DNA from: Zhihengliuella sp. ISTPL4
GTDB taxonomy: Bacteria; Actinomycetota; Actinomycetes; Actinomycetales; Microbacteriaceae
Length of the DNA stretch: 64,000 bases
Direction: 5' to 3'
Assembly: GCF_002848265.1 (NCBI RefSeq)
Contig: NZ_CP025422.1
Coordinates: 2,882,727-2,946,726, forward strand
Numbering within the stretch: position 1 is the first letter of the stretch; each line of letters opens with the position of its first letter. The position numbers were made by a program, and so were the translations under genes. Of this stretch, positions 42,192-50,701 are shown one piece after another. Below the pieces are notes generated by a model, which was not told the DNA's origin, searched no databases, and saw only the letters and a program-made list of their open reading frames with translations.

Positions 42192-42637
42192 GACAGCTCG
42201 GCTGCCCCGAAGACGGCCTTCGCCTTGTCGCAGTAGATGACGACGTGCGAGTACTCCCCGGCCTCCACTCCGTCGAGAGCGAAGGTCTGCGTAGCGGTGT
42301 CGTACGAGACCGCGTCGACGAGCATGCCGGCGGTGATCGCGGCTTCATCGGTGCCGTCCGCGAGGTACACGTGCAGATCGGGTCCCTCGTCCGAGGAGAA
42401 CTCCGACAGCATCACTTCGGCGTCGGAGACCGAGACGGTCCCGGCGACGTTCTTGCCGTTCAGGCCGGCGAAGTCCCCGGTCCTCGCGGCGGTGTCCGTG
42501 CTCGCCGAGCTCTCGGTGGTGCTCTGGGAGGAGGAAGACGACGGCGCAGAGGAAGTGCCCGAGTCCTGCGGGCTGCAGGCGGCGAGGGCGAGGGCGAGCC
42601 CGACGGCGGCGGTCGTGGCGAGAAGGGTCTTGCGCAT
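42188..42637 (-). CDS. DM13-domain lipoprotein
   Basis: 149 aa. Signal peptide with lipobox LALAAC (Cys24), a Ser/Thr-rich linker (about 30-55), then a DM13 domain ending in YSHVVIYCDKAKAVFGAAEL with the conserved Cys of that domain. DM13 has been proposed to mediate redox or electron-transfer steps. AGGAG is well placed before the ATG. Paired with DoxX and divergent from a two-component system that is its likely regulator. Confidence 0.85.
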   Translation of the reverse strand: MRKTLLATTAAVGLALALAACSPQDSGTSSAPSSSSSQSTTESSASTDTAARTGDFAGLNGKNVAGTVSVSDAEVMLSEFSSDEGPDLHVYLADGTDEAAITAGMLVDAVSYDTATQTFALDGVEAGEYSHVVIYCDKAKAVFGAAELS

Positions 42638-42689
42638 GAGGATCTCCTGTCCGGTGCGAAACGAGTCCGCGCGACAGGTGCCGGGCGGA

Positions 42690-42705
42690 CGTGCTGCACA
42701 GCACG
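42690..42705. promoter_or_regulatory. Palindrome in the DM13/two-component divergent region
   Basis: CGTGCTG-CA-CAGCACG, perfect 7-bp arms, about 55 bases before the lipoprotein start. A candidate operator for the adjacent response regulator. Confidence 0.45.
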
Positions 42706-42781
42706 CTAGGAAGCCGCGGAACACGACGGGGAAGACCTTTCGGAATCATAAGGATCCGACGATCGCCCTGGTCGCGGGGGC

Positions 42782-42787
42782 TACCCT
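42782..42787 (+). promoter_or_regulatory. -10 box, leaderless promoter
   Basis: TACCCT, 7 bases before the response-regulator ATG. Confidence 0.5.
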
Positions 42788-42794
42788 CGACCGC

Positions 42795-43493
42795 ATGGAA
42801 GGCGTCGTCAAGGTCGCCGTCGTGGAGGACGACCCCACGGTGCGCGAGGCCGTGGGGGAGTATCTGCGCACGCACGGCTATGCGGTCTCGAGCTTCGGCG
42901 ACGGCGTCTCGGCGCGGACGGCGCTGCGCGAGACCGTGCCCGACGTCGTGATCGTCGACCGGATGTTGCCGGGCGTCAGCGGCGACGAGCTCTGTCGGGA
43001 GCTGCGCGCCGCGTCGGATGTCCCGATCATGATGCTCACGGCCCTCGGCGAGGTGGAGGACCGCATCGACGGCTTCGCGTTCGGCGTCGACGACTACCTG
43101 GCCAAGCCGTTCTCGATGCGGGAGCTGTCCCTGCGGATCGCGGCCCTCGTCCGCCGCTCGCACGCCGCGCAGGCCGCGTCCGGGGAGCTCAGGGCCGGCG
43201 CCTTCGCGATCGATCTGCTCCGTCGGCGCGCGTGGGTGCGCGGAAGCGAGATCGCCCTGACCGGCAGGGAGTACGACCTGCTGGTCTTCCTCGTGCGCAA
43301 TGACGACCGTGCGCTGGGACGAGACGAGATCTTCCGCGAGGTCTGGGGCTGGACCGTCGGCGAGCTGTCGACGGTGACGGTCCACGTGCGGCGGCTGCGG
43401 GAGAAGATCGAGGAGGATCCGCAGGACCCCCGCCATCTCCTCACCGAGTGGGGTGTCGGCTACCGGTTCCGTGCGGGCGGGAGCGTCACGTGA
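42795..43493 (+). CDS. OmpR/PhoB-family response regulator
   Basis: 232 aa. A receiver domain with EDD at 11-13, phosphoacceptor Asp55 (VVIVDRMLPGVSG) and Lys in DDYLAKPFSMREL, and a C-terminal winged helix (ALTGREYDLLVFLVRNDDRA, then TVTVHVRRLREKIEEDP). The stop overlaps the GTG of the partner kinase. The start has a leaderless promoter. It may control the divergent DM13/DoxX pair. Confidence 0.94.
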   Translation: MEGVVKVAVVEDDPTVREAVGEYLRTHGYAVSSFGDGVSARTALRETVPDVVIVDRMLPGVSGDELCRELRAASDVPIMMLTALGEVEDRIDGFAFGVDDYLAKPFSMRELSLRIAALVRRSHAAQAASGELRAGAFAIDLLRRRAWVRGSEIALTGREYDLLVFLVRNDDRALGRDEIFREVWGWTVGELSTVTVHVRRLREKIEEDPQDPRHLLTEWGVGYRFRAGGSVT

Positions 43494-44647
43494 CGATGCT
43501 CTCCGGTGGGGACCTGCTGCAGATCCTCCTGACGAGTCTGCTCGTCGCGGTCGGCGTCGCCGCCGTCGCCGTGCTGCTCCTGCGTGCGCTCCGCCGGCGC
43601 GGGGTCCGCGTCCAGCTCATGGTGGTCGCGAGTGCGGGTGCGGTCGCGATGGCAGGGGCCGTGGTGGCGATCGCCCTGGAGATGTACATCTCCACCCACG
43701 ACCTGACGATCCTCCTCGCCGTGATCGCCGTATCGCTCGTGCTCGGCCTCGGCATGGCGTGGATGCTGGCCCGGACGATGCGGTCCTGGGCCGTGCGTTT
43801 CTCCGCCTCCCTGAGCCGACTCGGAAGCAGTGACGTCACGCCGGACGGGCCGGCCGCCTCTCGTGAGCTCGCCGAGCTCTCGACACAACTCGCGGTGGTG
43901 TCGGCCGAGGTGGACGCGGCGAGGGCCGAGCTCGTGCGGCTGGATTCCGCCCGTCGGCGCTTCTTCGCCTGGATCTCCCACGACCTGCGCACTCCGCTCA
44001 CCGCCGTCCGGGTGCTCGCTGAGGCGGTGGAGGACGGGGCGGCGGTCGCGCCGGAGCGTTTCGCCGTTCAGGTCCGGGGCCAGGTCGAGACGATGAGCCG
44101 GATGGTCGACGACCTCTTCGAGCTGTCCCGCCTCACGTCCGGTGCGGTGCAACTGCAGACCGAGCAGGTGGTCCTGCGGGATGTCGTCTCCGATGCGGTG
44201 GCCGACGTCGCGGCCGCCGCAGCGCGACGAGACGTCCGGATCGTCGAGCGCGGGATCGCCGGTCCGGTGCTCTGGGCCGACCCCCATCAGGTCGGCAGGA
44301 TCGTCGTGAACCTGCTCACGAACGCCATCCGGCATGCCCCTCGGGGCACGGAGATCGTGGTGTCCGCGACGATGGCCGATCGGGACCGCCTCGTCCTGGG
44401 GGTGCTGGATCAGGGAGCGGGTGTGGCGGTCGAGGACCTGGATCGGATGTTCGATGTCGGCTGGCGCGAGGATGCAGCCCGGGCGGCGGCGGGCGATGAT
44501 GACGGGGTCGCGTCGGGTGCCGGGCTCGGGCTGTCCATCGCCCGGGGGTTGGCCCGGGCGCACGGCGGCGACGTCTTCGCCGAGCGGACGGCCGCGGGCT
44601 TCCGCATGAACGTCTCGCTCCCGGTGGGGGCACCACATCGCTCGTGA
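43490..44647 (+). CDS. Sensor histidine kinase
   Basis: 385 aa. Three membrane helices in the first 95 residues (about 8-32, 44-63, 72-93) with short loops, a HAMP-like/coiled-coil linker, HisKA with phosphoacceptor His164 (FFAWISHDLRTPLTAVR) and HATPase_c with N box NLLTNAIRHAP and GAGLGLSIARGLARAHGG. GTG start overlapping the regulator stop; ATG two codons on is an alternative. Confidence 0.94.
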   Translation: MTMLSGGDLLQILLTSLLVAVGVAAVAVLLLRALRRRGVRVQLMVVASAGAVAMAGAVVAIALEMYISTHDLTILLAVIAVSLVLGLGMAWMLARTMRSWAVRFSASLSRLGSSDVTPDGPAASRELAELSTQLAVVSAEVDAARAELVRLDSARRRFFAWISHDLRTPLTAVRVLAEAVEDGAAVAPERFAVQVRGQVETMSRMVDDLFELSRLTSGAVQLQTEQVVLRDVVSDAVADVAAAAARRDVRIVERGIAGPVLWADPHQVGRIVVNLLTNAIRHAPRGTEIVVSATMADRDRLVLGVLDQGAGVAVEDLDRMFDVGWREDAARAAAGDDDGVASGAGLGLSIARGLARAHGGDVFAERTAAGFRMNVSLPVGAPHRS

Positions 44648-44678
44648 ACCCGTTGGACACCGCGGGGGACCCCGGCCA

Positions 44679-44684
44679 TAGGCT
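44679..44684 (+). promoter_or_regulatory. -10 box, leaderless promoter of the M13 peptidase
   Basis: TAGGCT, 7 bases from the ATG; the GGAG in between is only 3 bases from the start. Confidence 0.45.
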
Positions 44685-44691
44685 GGAGCGC

Positions 44692-46677
44692 ATGACCGAT
44701 GTGCTTCCCGCGGGCCTCGCGCTCGACGACCTCAGCCCCGACATCCGCCCGCAGGACGATCTGTATCGTCACGTGAACGGCGCCTGGATCGCCCGCACCG
44801 AGATCCCCGGCGACAAGGCCCGCTGGGGCTCCTTCCACCTGCTGGCCGAGCAGGCCGAGAAGGATGTCCGCGCGATCGTCGAGGAGTCGCAGGAGGCGGA
44901 GGAGGGGACCATCGCCCGTAAGATCGGCGATCTCTTCGCGAGCTTCATGGACACCGAGCGCATCGCCGCCGCGGGCGTGACCCCGCTGGCCGACACCTTC
45001 GCCGAGATCGACGCGATCGACGGCATCCCCACCTTCCTGCGCACGGTGGGCGCCTACGACCGGGAGGGCCGGGCGGCGGTGATCGGTCTTTATGTCGACG
45101 GCGATCCCGGGAATCCGGAGCGCTACCTTCCGGTGCTCGTGCAGGCCGGACTCTCGCTGCCGGACGAGAGCTACTTCCGCCTCGACACGTTCGCGGAGAC
45201 CCGCGCGGTCTACCGCGAGCACCTCGAGCGCCTGCTCACTCTCGCCGGCGTCCCCGATGCTGCGGCACAGGCCGAGCGCTCCATCGCGCTGGAGACCGCG
45301 CTCGCCGGGCACCACTGGGACAACGTGCGCAGCCGCGACGCGGTGGCCACCTACAACCTCAAGACCTGGGACGAGCTCCAGGCCCTCGCCGGCGTCGACC
45401 TCACCCCGTGGCGCGAGGCCGTGACGCCGACCAACGCGCAGGCGTTCGACGAGGTCGTCGTCGCGCAGCCGAGCTTTTTCGAGGGGCTGGGCGCTCTGCT
45501 GACTCCGGAGCGGCTGGAGGACTGGAAGGCGTGGCTCCGTGCGAAGGTCGTGCACGCGGCGGCGCCGTACCTGACCGACGACCTCGTGCAGGAGAACTTC
45601 TCGTTCTACGGCACGCAGCTCACCGGTGTCCCCACGATCCGGGAACGCTGGAAGCGCGGTGTCTCGGTCACCGAGGGGGCGCTCGGCGAAGCGATCGGCA
45701 AGGTCTACGTCGAGCGGCACTACCCGCCGACCGCGAAGGCGGCCATGGACGAGCTCGTCGCCAATCTCGTCGAGGCCTACCGGCAGAGCATCGAGACTCT
45801 GGAATGGATGACCGCCGAGACCCGGCAGCGGGCGCTGGCGAAGCTCGACGCGTTCACGCCGAAGATCGGGCACCCCGAGGTGTGGCGGGACTATTCGGCG
45901 CTCGTGATCGACCGGAGCGACCTCCTCGGCAACGTGCGCCGCGCGGCCATCTTCGAGCACGACCGCAACATCGACAAGGTCGGGAAGCCGATCGACCGCA
46001 CCGAGTGGCACATGCCGCCGCAGATGGTGAACGCCTACTACAACCCCTCGATGAACGAGATCGTGTTCCCTGCGGCCATCCTGCAGTACCCCTTCTTCGA
46101 CGCCGGGCGCGACGCGGCGGCGAACTACGGCGGGATCGGCGCGGTCATCGGTCACGAGATCGGTCACGGCTTCGACGACCAGGGCAGCCGGTACGACGGC
46201 GACGGGCGCCTGCAGGACTGGTGGACCGACGCCGACCGTGCCGCCTTCGAAGAGCGCACGAAAGAGCTCATCGCGCAGTACGACGCTCTCGTGCCGGAGG
46301 GTCTCGACAGCGAGCACCATGTGAACGGCGCGCTCACCATCGGTGAGAACATCGGCGATCTGGGTGGCCTCGGCATCGCGCTGAAGGCGTACGAGTTGTC
46401 GCTGCGCACGGACCCGTCGGTTCCCGAGCCGGTCGAGGCCCCGGTCATCGACGGCTACACCGGCGTGCAGCGGCTGCTCCTCTCATGGGCGCAGGTCTGG
46501 CAGCAGAAGAGCCGGGAGGCCGAGACCTTGCGCCTGCTGACGATCGATCCGCACTCGCCCAACGAGTTCCGGTGCAACCAGATCGTCCGCAACATCGACG
46601 CGTTCTACGAGGCCTTCGGCGTCACCGAGAAGGATGCCCTATGGCTGCCGGAGTCGTCCCGGGTGACCATCTGGTGA
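44692..46677 (+). CDS. M13-family zinc endopeptidase (neprilysin/PepO type)
   Basis: 661 aa. An N-terminal M13 domain starting DLYRHVNGAWIARTEIPGDK and a C-terminal peptidase domain with VNAYYNPSMNEIVFPA, the zinc motif HEIGH (His488, Glu489, His492) and GENIGDLGG giving the third ligand Glu552 and Asp556. No signal peptide or membrane helix is present, as in mycobacterial Zmp1 and lactococcal PepO, so it probably cleaves small peptides, either in the cytosol or after non-classical export. Confidence 0.95.
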   Translation: MTDVLPAGLALDDLSPDIRPQDDLYRHVNGAWIARTEIPGDKARWGSFHLLAEQAEKDVRAIVEESQEAEEGTIARKIGDLFASFMDTERIAAAGVTPLADTFAEIDAIDGIPTFLRTVGAYDREGRAAVIGLYVDGDPGNPERYLPVLVQAGLSLPDESYFRLDTFAETRAVYREHLERLLTLAGVPDAAAQAERSIALETALAGHHWDNVRSRDAVATYNLKTWDELQALAGVDLTPWREAVTPTNAQAFDEVVVAQPSFFEGLGALLTPERLEDWKAWLRAKVVHAAAPYLTDDLVQENFSFYGTQLTGVPTIRERWKRGVSVTEGALGEAIGKVYVERHYPPTAKAAMDELVANLVEAYRQSIETLEWMTAETRQRALAKLDAFTPKIGHPEVWRDYSALVIDRSDLLGNVRRAAIFEHDRNIDKVGKPIDRTEWHMPPQMVNAYYNPSMNEIVFPAAILQYPFFDAGRDAAANYGGIGAVIGHEIGHGFDDQGSRYDGDGRLQDWWTDADRAAFEERTKELIAQYDALVPEGLDSEHHVNGALTIGENIGDLGGLGIALKAYELSLRTDPSVPEPVEAPVIDGYTGVQRLLLSWAQVWQQKSREAETLRLLTIDPHSPNEFRCNQIVRNIDAFYEAFGVTEKDALWLPESSRVTIW

Positions 46678-46788
46678 CGAACCTCCGGACTCTGTGAGGC
46701 GCGTCCCGGCGGTGGGGTTACGATATCCCTGCCGCCGGGGCTCCCTTCCCGGAAGTGCAGTATCCCTCCCCCTCCTGAAGGACCACGC

Positions 46789-47754
46789 GTGGGTGCGACC
46801 GACCCTGGTGACGCGTTCCGGAACCCCTCGGCTCCCGGAGCGTCCGGGAGCGCGCCTGAGTCGTCCAGCGGTCGTCGTTCGCAGCGGCCGGGAGCCCGGC
46901 GGCTGCCCCGCCGCGTGGCTGTCGGACGGCGGTCGTTCACGTCGACGCTGAAGGCTCTCGAGGGCCTGGCGAACGCGGGTGCGCAGGTGTCCGTTCACGT
47001 GGTCGACCTCGACTCCCATGTGCACGTACTGGCGGGGGACGACCACGTCACGCTCCCCGTGGCGGGTCTCGGTGTCGTCCCGCTGCTGATCGAGGTGGCG
47101 GCGGCGTTCGAGTCCGGCGCCCTCGATCCGCTGGAGATCGTCGAGCGGTCGAGCGTCGAGGCCGTGGAGAGCTCCGGCCTGTGGCGGCACCTGCGGGCCC
47201 CGGCGCTGCCGCTGGAGGACCTCGCCGTGCTCGCCGCGACGGCCGGTGACCCGATCGCCGTGAACATCCTGCTGGAGAAGGTCGGGCACGATCGGGTGCG
47301 TGAGCGCATCGAGGGACTGGGGCTGCGACGCACCGCCCTGCTCGATCGGTTCCGCGATCGCCGCGGTCCGGACGACGCGCCGCAGGTCGCGGTGGGGTCG
47401 GCGCGCGAGCTGGCGGGTCTGTTCTCCGCGCTCGTGAACTCCCAGGTGGTGGATGCCGCCGTCAGCGCTCAGGTGTCGGAGTGGCTCAGCCTCAACCAGG
47501 ACCTCAGTCTCGTGGCCGCCTCGACGGGTCTCGACCCCTTCGCGCACGAGCACGATGCCCACGGCCTGCTGTTCGTGAACAAGACCGGCCGCGACCGTGG
47601 GGTCCGCGCCGAGGCCGGGGTGCTCGCCGGACCGCGGGCCGGTGTCGCCTACTCCCTGATCGTGTGTTTCGACGACCTGTCGATCAGCCACCGCCTCCGC
47701 GCCCACGACGCCTTCCGCGTGCTCGGAGTCGAGCTCATGGAGTACACGCACTGA
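46789..47754 (+). CDS. Beta-lactamase-fold protein lacking the catalytic serine
   Basis: 321 aa. Residues about 55-318 follow the class A beta-lactamase layout: PLLIEVAAAFESGALDP after the place of the SxxK motif, an SDN-like position in LAATAGDPIAVNILLEKVG, and KTG at 265-267 (LFVNKTGRDRGVRAEAGVL). At the SxxK position the sequence is PVAGLGVVPLL, with no Ser or Lys, and SDN has become GDP. It should not hydrolyse beta-lactams. There is no signal peptide; the first 45 residues are polar and basic. GTG start with AAGGA at 7-base spacing. Confidence 0.78.
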   Translation: MGATDPGDAFRNPSAPGASGSAPESSSGRRSQRPGARRLPRRVAVGRRSFTSTLKALEGLANAGAQVSVHVVDLDSHVHVLAGDDHVTLPVAGLGVVPLLIEVAAAFESGALDPLEIVERSSVEAVESSGLWRHLRAPALPLEDLAVLAATAGDPIAVNILLEKVGHDRVRERIEGLGLRRTALLDRFRDRRGPDDAPQVAVGSARELAGLFSALVNSQVVDAAVSAQVSEWLSLNQDLSLVAASTGLDPFAHEHDAHGLLFVNKTGRDRGVRAEAGVLAGPRAGVAYSLIVCFDDLSISHRLRAHDAFRVLGVELMEYTH

Positions 47755-47810
47755 CCCCGCCTGACCCGCGCAGGCATCCGCGCCGCATCAGGCTTCCAGG
47801 GCGGCAATGA

Positions 47811-48027
47811 GCCTGACCTCCCGCGGTCGCCTGACCTCGCGTGTGCTCCTGTCTCCACGTCCCCGGGATCCTACGCGCGAACGCAGGCATCCGCGTGGCA
47901 TCAGGCGTCGGGGTCGCACCCGGCCTGATGTCGCGCGAGAGCCTGCTGTCGCGCGTTCGCCTGCTGTCGAGCGGTCGCCTGCTGTCGAGCGCTCGCCTGA
48001 TGTCGCGCGAGCGCCTGATCGCGCGAC
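47811..48027. repeat. 18-bp tandem repeat array
   Basis: Five full units and a partial unit of the type GCCTGCTGTCGAGCGGTC run without gaps at 47923-48027; three more degenerate 18-mers (GCCTGACCTCCCGCGGTC and relatives) lie at 47811-47864. A 25-bp direct repeat starting CGCAGGCATCCGCG (2 mismatches) flanks the degenerate block at 47769 and 47882. No start or ribosome site supports translation of either strand. It ends just before the promoter of the next gene. Confidence 0.8.
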
Positions 48028-48035
48028 GCACGGGC

Positions 48036-48041
48036 TAGCAT
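48036..48041 (+). promoter_or_regulatory. -10 box, leaderless promoter
   Basis: TAGCAT, 6 bases before the ATG of the 132-aa unknown gene and 8 bases after the tandem array. Confidence 0.5.
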
Positions 48042-48047
48042 CGGGGC

Positions 48048-48446
48048 ATGCCTCATGCCTGGACCCCGCACCGCCGCGACGACGGCGAGCTGCTCGGCTG
48101 GATCCATCCGGAGGGCGAGGACTGGATCGCCGTCGATGTCCTCGGGCGGAGAGTCTCCGGCCCGGGCGAGTGGCTCGACGCGGAGGCCGCGCTGGAGGAC
48201 CACGGCATCGCCTGGCTCGCCGATCCGTGGATGCTCGAGGGAGAGGACGACCGCCCGCTGCGGGTGCGCATCCTCGAAGTGACGCCGGACGAAGAGGGCA
48301 CGCCGGGGCGCATCGTCGTGAAGGTCGACGACTTCGGGGACATGACCCGTCCCGCGACCGCACAGTTCACCCTGCCGTGGCCGCTTCCCGCCCGGCTGCG
48401 GCCACCGCGTGCCGACGACCCGGATCCGCGCACGATCTCCCGCTGA
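48048..48446 (+). CDS. Unknown 132-aa protein
   Basis: Soluble and acidic. It opens DGELLGWIHPEGEDWIAVDVLGR (about 12-34) and continues as alternating strands (LRVRILEVTPDE, GRIVVKVDDF), suggesting a small beta-rich fold. The end is Pro/Arg-rich. No family recognised. It is the last gene before a convergent MFS exporter. Confidence 0.7.
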   Translation: MPHAWTPHRRDDGELLGWIHPEGEDWIAVDVLGRRVSGPGEWLDAEAALEDHGIAWLADPWMLEGEDDRPLRVRILEVTPDEEGTPGRIVVKVDDFGDMTRPATAQFTLPWPLPARLRPPRADDPDPRTISR

Positions 48447-48449
48447 CCC

Positions 48450-48508
48450 TCCGCCGTAGGTCGCAGATCCGCCGTAGGTCGCACGTTCTGCGGGAATCCT
48501 TGCGACCT
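48450..48508. repeat. Direct and inverted repeats between convergent genes
   Basis: TCCGCCGTAGGTCGCA occurs twice, 2 bases apart (48450-48465 and 48468-48483), followed by the inverted word TGCGACCT at 48501. Either AGGTCGCA can pair with it, so a terminator with alternative stems is possible. Confidence 0.55.
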
Positions 48509-48536
48509 CGGTGCGAATCCACGATCGCCGAACGGG

Positions 48537-49976
48537 TCAGCGCAGCGAAGGGTGCTGCTCCGTGGAACGGCGTCGCGGGATGAACAGCGAGAGCACCACG
48601 GCCACGATGCCGGCGGCGATCGCGAGCCAGAAGCACACCTCGAACGCGGCCCTCGTCGGCACCGCCACGCCGCCGACGTCGACGCTCATCGCCGCGAGCA
48701 CTCCGCCCATCACGGCCGAGGCCGTCGAGGTGCCCACGGAGCGGAACAGCGCGTTCAGCCCGTTCGAGGCGCCGGTCTCGTTCGCCGGCACGGAGCGCAT
48801 GATGATCATGGGCATCGCGGCGAAGGTGAACCCGATGCCGACGCCGATGAAGATGTTGGCGACGAAGATGTGCCACACCTCGGTCGACCACAGCAGCACG
48901 AAGACGTAGGCGAGCACGATCGCGATGGCGCCGACGGTGAAGAGCGGACGCGGCCCCACGGTGCGCTCCAGCCATCCGGACAGGGGCGAGATCACCATCA
49001 TGACCAGCCCCGCCGGCATGATGACGAGCGAAGCGGCCACCATGTCGAGCCCGAAGCCGGCACCGCCCACCGCCGGCATCTCCAGCATCTGCGGGAACGT
49101 GACGTTCGAGGCGAACAGGGCGAAGCCCATGCCGATGGCGGCGATGTTCGTGAAGAGGACCGCGGGCCGGGCCGCGACCCGCAGGTCGAGCAGCGGGTCG
49201 TCGGTACGGAGCTGATACCAGCCCCACAGCAACAGCACCGCGACGCCGCCGATCACGCACACGAGGGTGAGCGGTGCCGTCCACCCCCACTCGGCGCCGC
49301 GGGACACGAACAGCAGCAGACCCGTGAGACCGATCGCGAGTCCGATGGCGCCGAGCACGTCGAGGCGTCCGGGGGAGCGGAGCACGTCCTCCGGCACCAC
49401 GGCGAGCACGAGGAGCAGCCCGAGGACCCCGAGGGCGGCCGCGAGCCAGAACAGCATGTGCCAGTCGGCGTTCTCGGCGAGGAGCGCGGCGACGGGCATG
49501 CCGATCGCCCCGCCGACGCCCATGGTGGCGCTCATGAGGGCGACCGCGGTGCCGAGGCGCTCGGGAGGCAGCACGTCGCGCATGATCGCGATGCCGAGCG
49601 GGACGACGCCGGTCACGGCCCCCTGGAGGGCACGGCCGATGATGACGCCGACGATCGACCCGGAGAGCGCGGCGATGACCGAGCCCACGATGAGAATCGC
49701 GAGCAGCGCGATGACGACCCGGCGCTTGCCGTACATGTCGCCGAGGCGGCCGGAGATCGGGGTCGCGACGGCGGCCACGAGCAGGGTGATCGTGACCACC
49801 CAGGTGGTGTCCTCGCGCGAGGAGTTCAGCAGCTGCGGCAGCTCGGCCTGCAGCGGCACGACGAGCGTGAACATGAACGACGAGCACAGGCCCGCGAACG
49901 CCAGCACCGCGATGATCGCCCACCGCGGAGGGGTACGGGAGAGGCGTTTCCTGGCTCTGTCGTCGTTCGCACCCAC
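48537..49976 (-). CDS. DHA2-family MFS drug exporter
   Basis: 479 aa with about 14 membrane segments, the hallmark of the DHA2 (H+/drug antiporter, 14 TM) group. Motif A is SGRLGDMYGKRRVV, motif C is ATMGVGGAIGMPVAALL near residue 150. GTG start, with TAGCCT 6 bases upstream. Substrate unknown. Confidence 0.9.
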   Translation of the reverse strand: MGANDDRARKRLSRTPPRWAIIAVLAFAGLCSSFMFTLVVPLQAELPQLLNSSREDTTWVVTITLLVAAVATPISGRLGDMYGKRRVVIALLAILIVGSVIAALSGSIVGVIIGRALQGAVTGVVPLGIAIMRDVLPPERLGTAVALMSATMGVGGAIGMPVAALLAENADWHMLFWLAAALGVLGLLLVLAVVPEDVLRSPGRLDVLGAIGLAIGLTGLLLFVSRGAEWGWTAPLTLVCVIGGVAVLLLWGWYQLRTDDPLLDLRVAARPAVLFTNIAAIGMGFALFASNVTFPQMLEMPAVGGAGFGLDMVAASLVIMPAGLVMMVISPLSGWLERTVGPRPLFTVGAIAIVLAYVFVLLWSTEVWHIFVANIFIGVGIGFTFAAMPMIIMRSVPANETGASNGLNALFRSVGTSTASAVMGGVLAAMSVDVGGVAVPTRAAFEVCFWLAIAAGIVAVVLSLFIPRRRSTEQHPSLR

Positions 49977-49982
49977 CGGTTC

Positions 49983-49988
49983 AGGCTA
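49983..49988 (-). promoter_or_regulatory. -10 box, leaderless promoter of the DHA2 exporter
   Basis: TAGCCT on the minus strand, 6 bases from the GTG start. Confidence 0.45.
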
Positions 49989-50032
49989 TCGGCGTTCCCG
50001 GAGGCGAGGGGCCGATGTGGTTGCATGGCCGG

Positions 50033-50653
50033 ATGACCGAGCACACCGCGCCCGCGCAGCACCCCGCCGACTCCGCGTACCACCGCCGGCTCCCGATCGG
50101 CGAGGTGCTCGACGCCTCGGCGCTCGCGCAGGGCCTGCCGTGGGCGTTCGAGAGCGTCACGATGCGGCCGCTCGAGCCGATGCTCGTGCCGGAGAAGCCC
50201 CGAGCCGGCGAGCAGGACCCGGAGGAGTGCGGCCACTGCGGTCCCAGCGTGCACACGATCTGGCAGGACGACCTCTGGCAGGTGCGTGCCGGGTGGGATG
50301 TCGGCGGCCTGCCGTTCATCGGCGGCGTCGCGCCGCGCGAGCACTGGCTCCTCGAGAACGCCCCGCAGGACGTGCTCGCCGCTCTCGGGCCGCTGATGCA
50401 GCGCGTATCGGAGGCGGTCAAGAGCATCCCCGGCGTCGCCCGCTGTCACTTCGGCCGCTGGAACGACGGCTCCGCGCACATGCACATGTGGGCGCTGGGT
50501 CGTCCGGCCGGGATGATGCAGGGCCGCGGCGCGGTGCTCGCCTTCTGGGACGGCGTCCTGCCGCCGCTTCCGGCGGAGATGGCAGAGGACCACCTCCGCA
50601 TCGTCGCGCAGGCGCTCGCCGCGGGCGGAGGCGAGGCCTTCCCGCACCGGTGA
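50033..50653 (+). CDS. HIT-superfamily-like protein
   Basis: 206 aa. A Cys pair (EECGHCGPS, about 65-72), IWQDDLWQVRAGW, and a histidine-rich core RCHFGRWNDGSAHMHMWALG (about 140-160) resemble the zinc pair, strand order and HxHxH region of HIT proteins; the triad here reads HMHMW, so the third His is not in register and nucleotide hydrolase activity is doubtful. The second of two in-frame ATGs is preferred. Function unknown. Confidence 0.65.
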   Translation: MTEHTAPAQHPADSAYHRRLPIGEVLDASALAQGLPWAFESVTMRPLEPMLVPEKPRAGEQDPEECGHCGPSVHTIWQDDLWQVRAGWDVGGLPFIGGVAPREHWLLENAPQDVLAALGPLMQRVSEAVKSIPGVARCHFGRWNDGSAHMHMWALGRPAGMMQGRGAVLAFWDGVLPPLPAEMAEDHLRIVAQALAAGGGEAFPHR

Positions 50654-50701
50654 CCCGGAGTCGGTTTCCGCGAACAGGCGGAGGAGGGGCAGACTGGGAT
50701 C

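Noticed and set aside
42692..42724. Upstream extension of the DM13 lipoprotein (start at 42724)
   Set aside because: The extension (MFRGFLACCAARPPG) precedes a perfect signal peptide and AGGAG-spaced ATG at 42637, and would run through the palindrome.
47923..48027. 18-bp repeats considered as a CRISPR array or as a repetitive protein
   Set aside because: No spacers between units, so not CRISPR. Both strands stay open through the repeat but neither has a start or Shine-Dalgarno, and the plus frame would overlap the promoter of the next gene.
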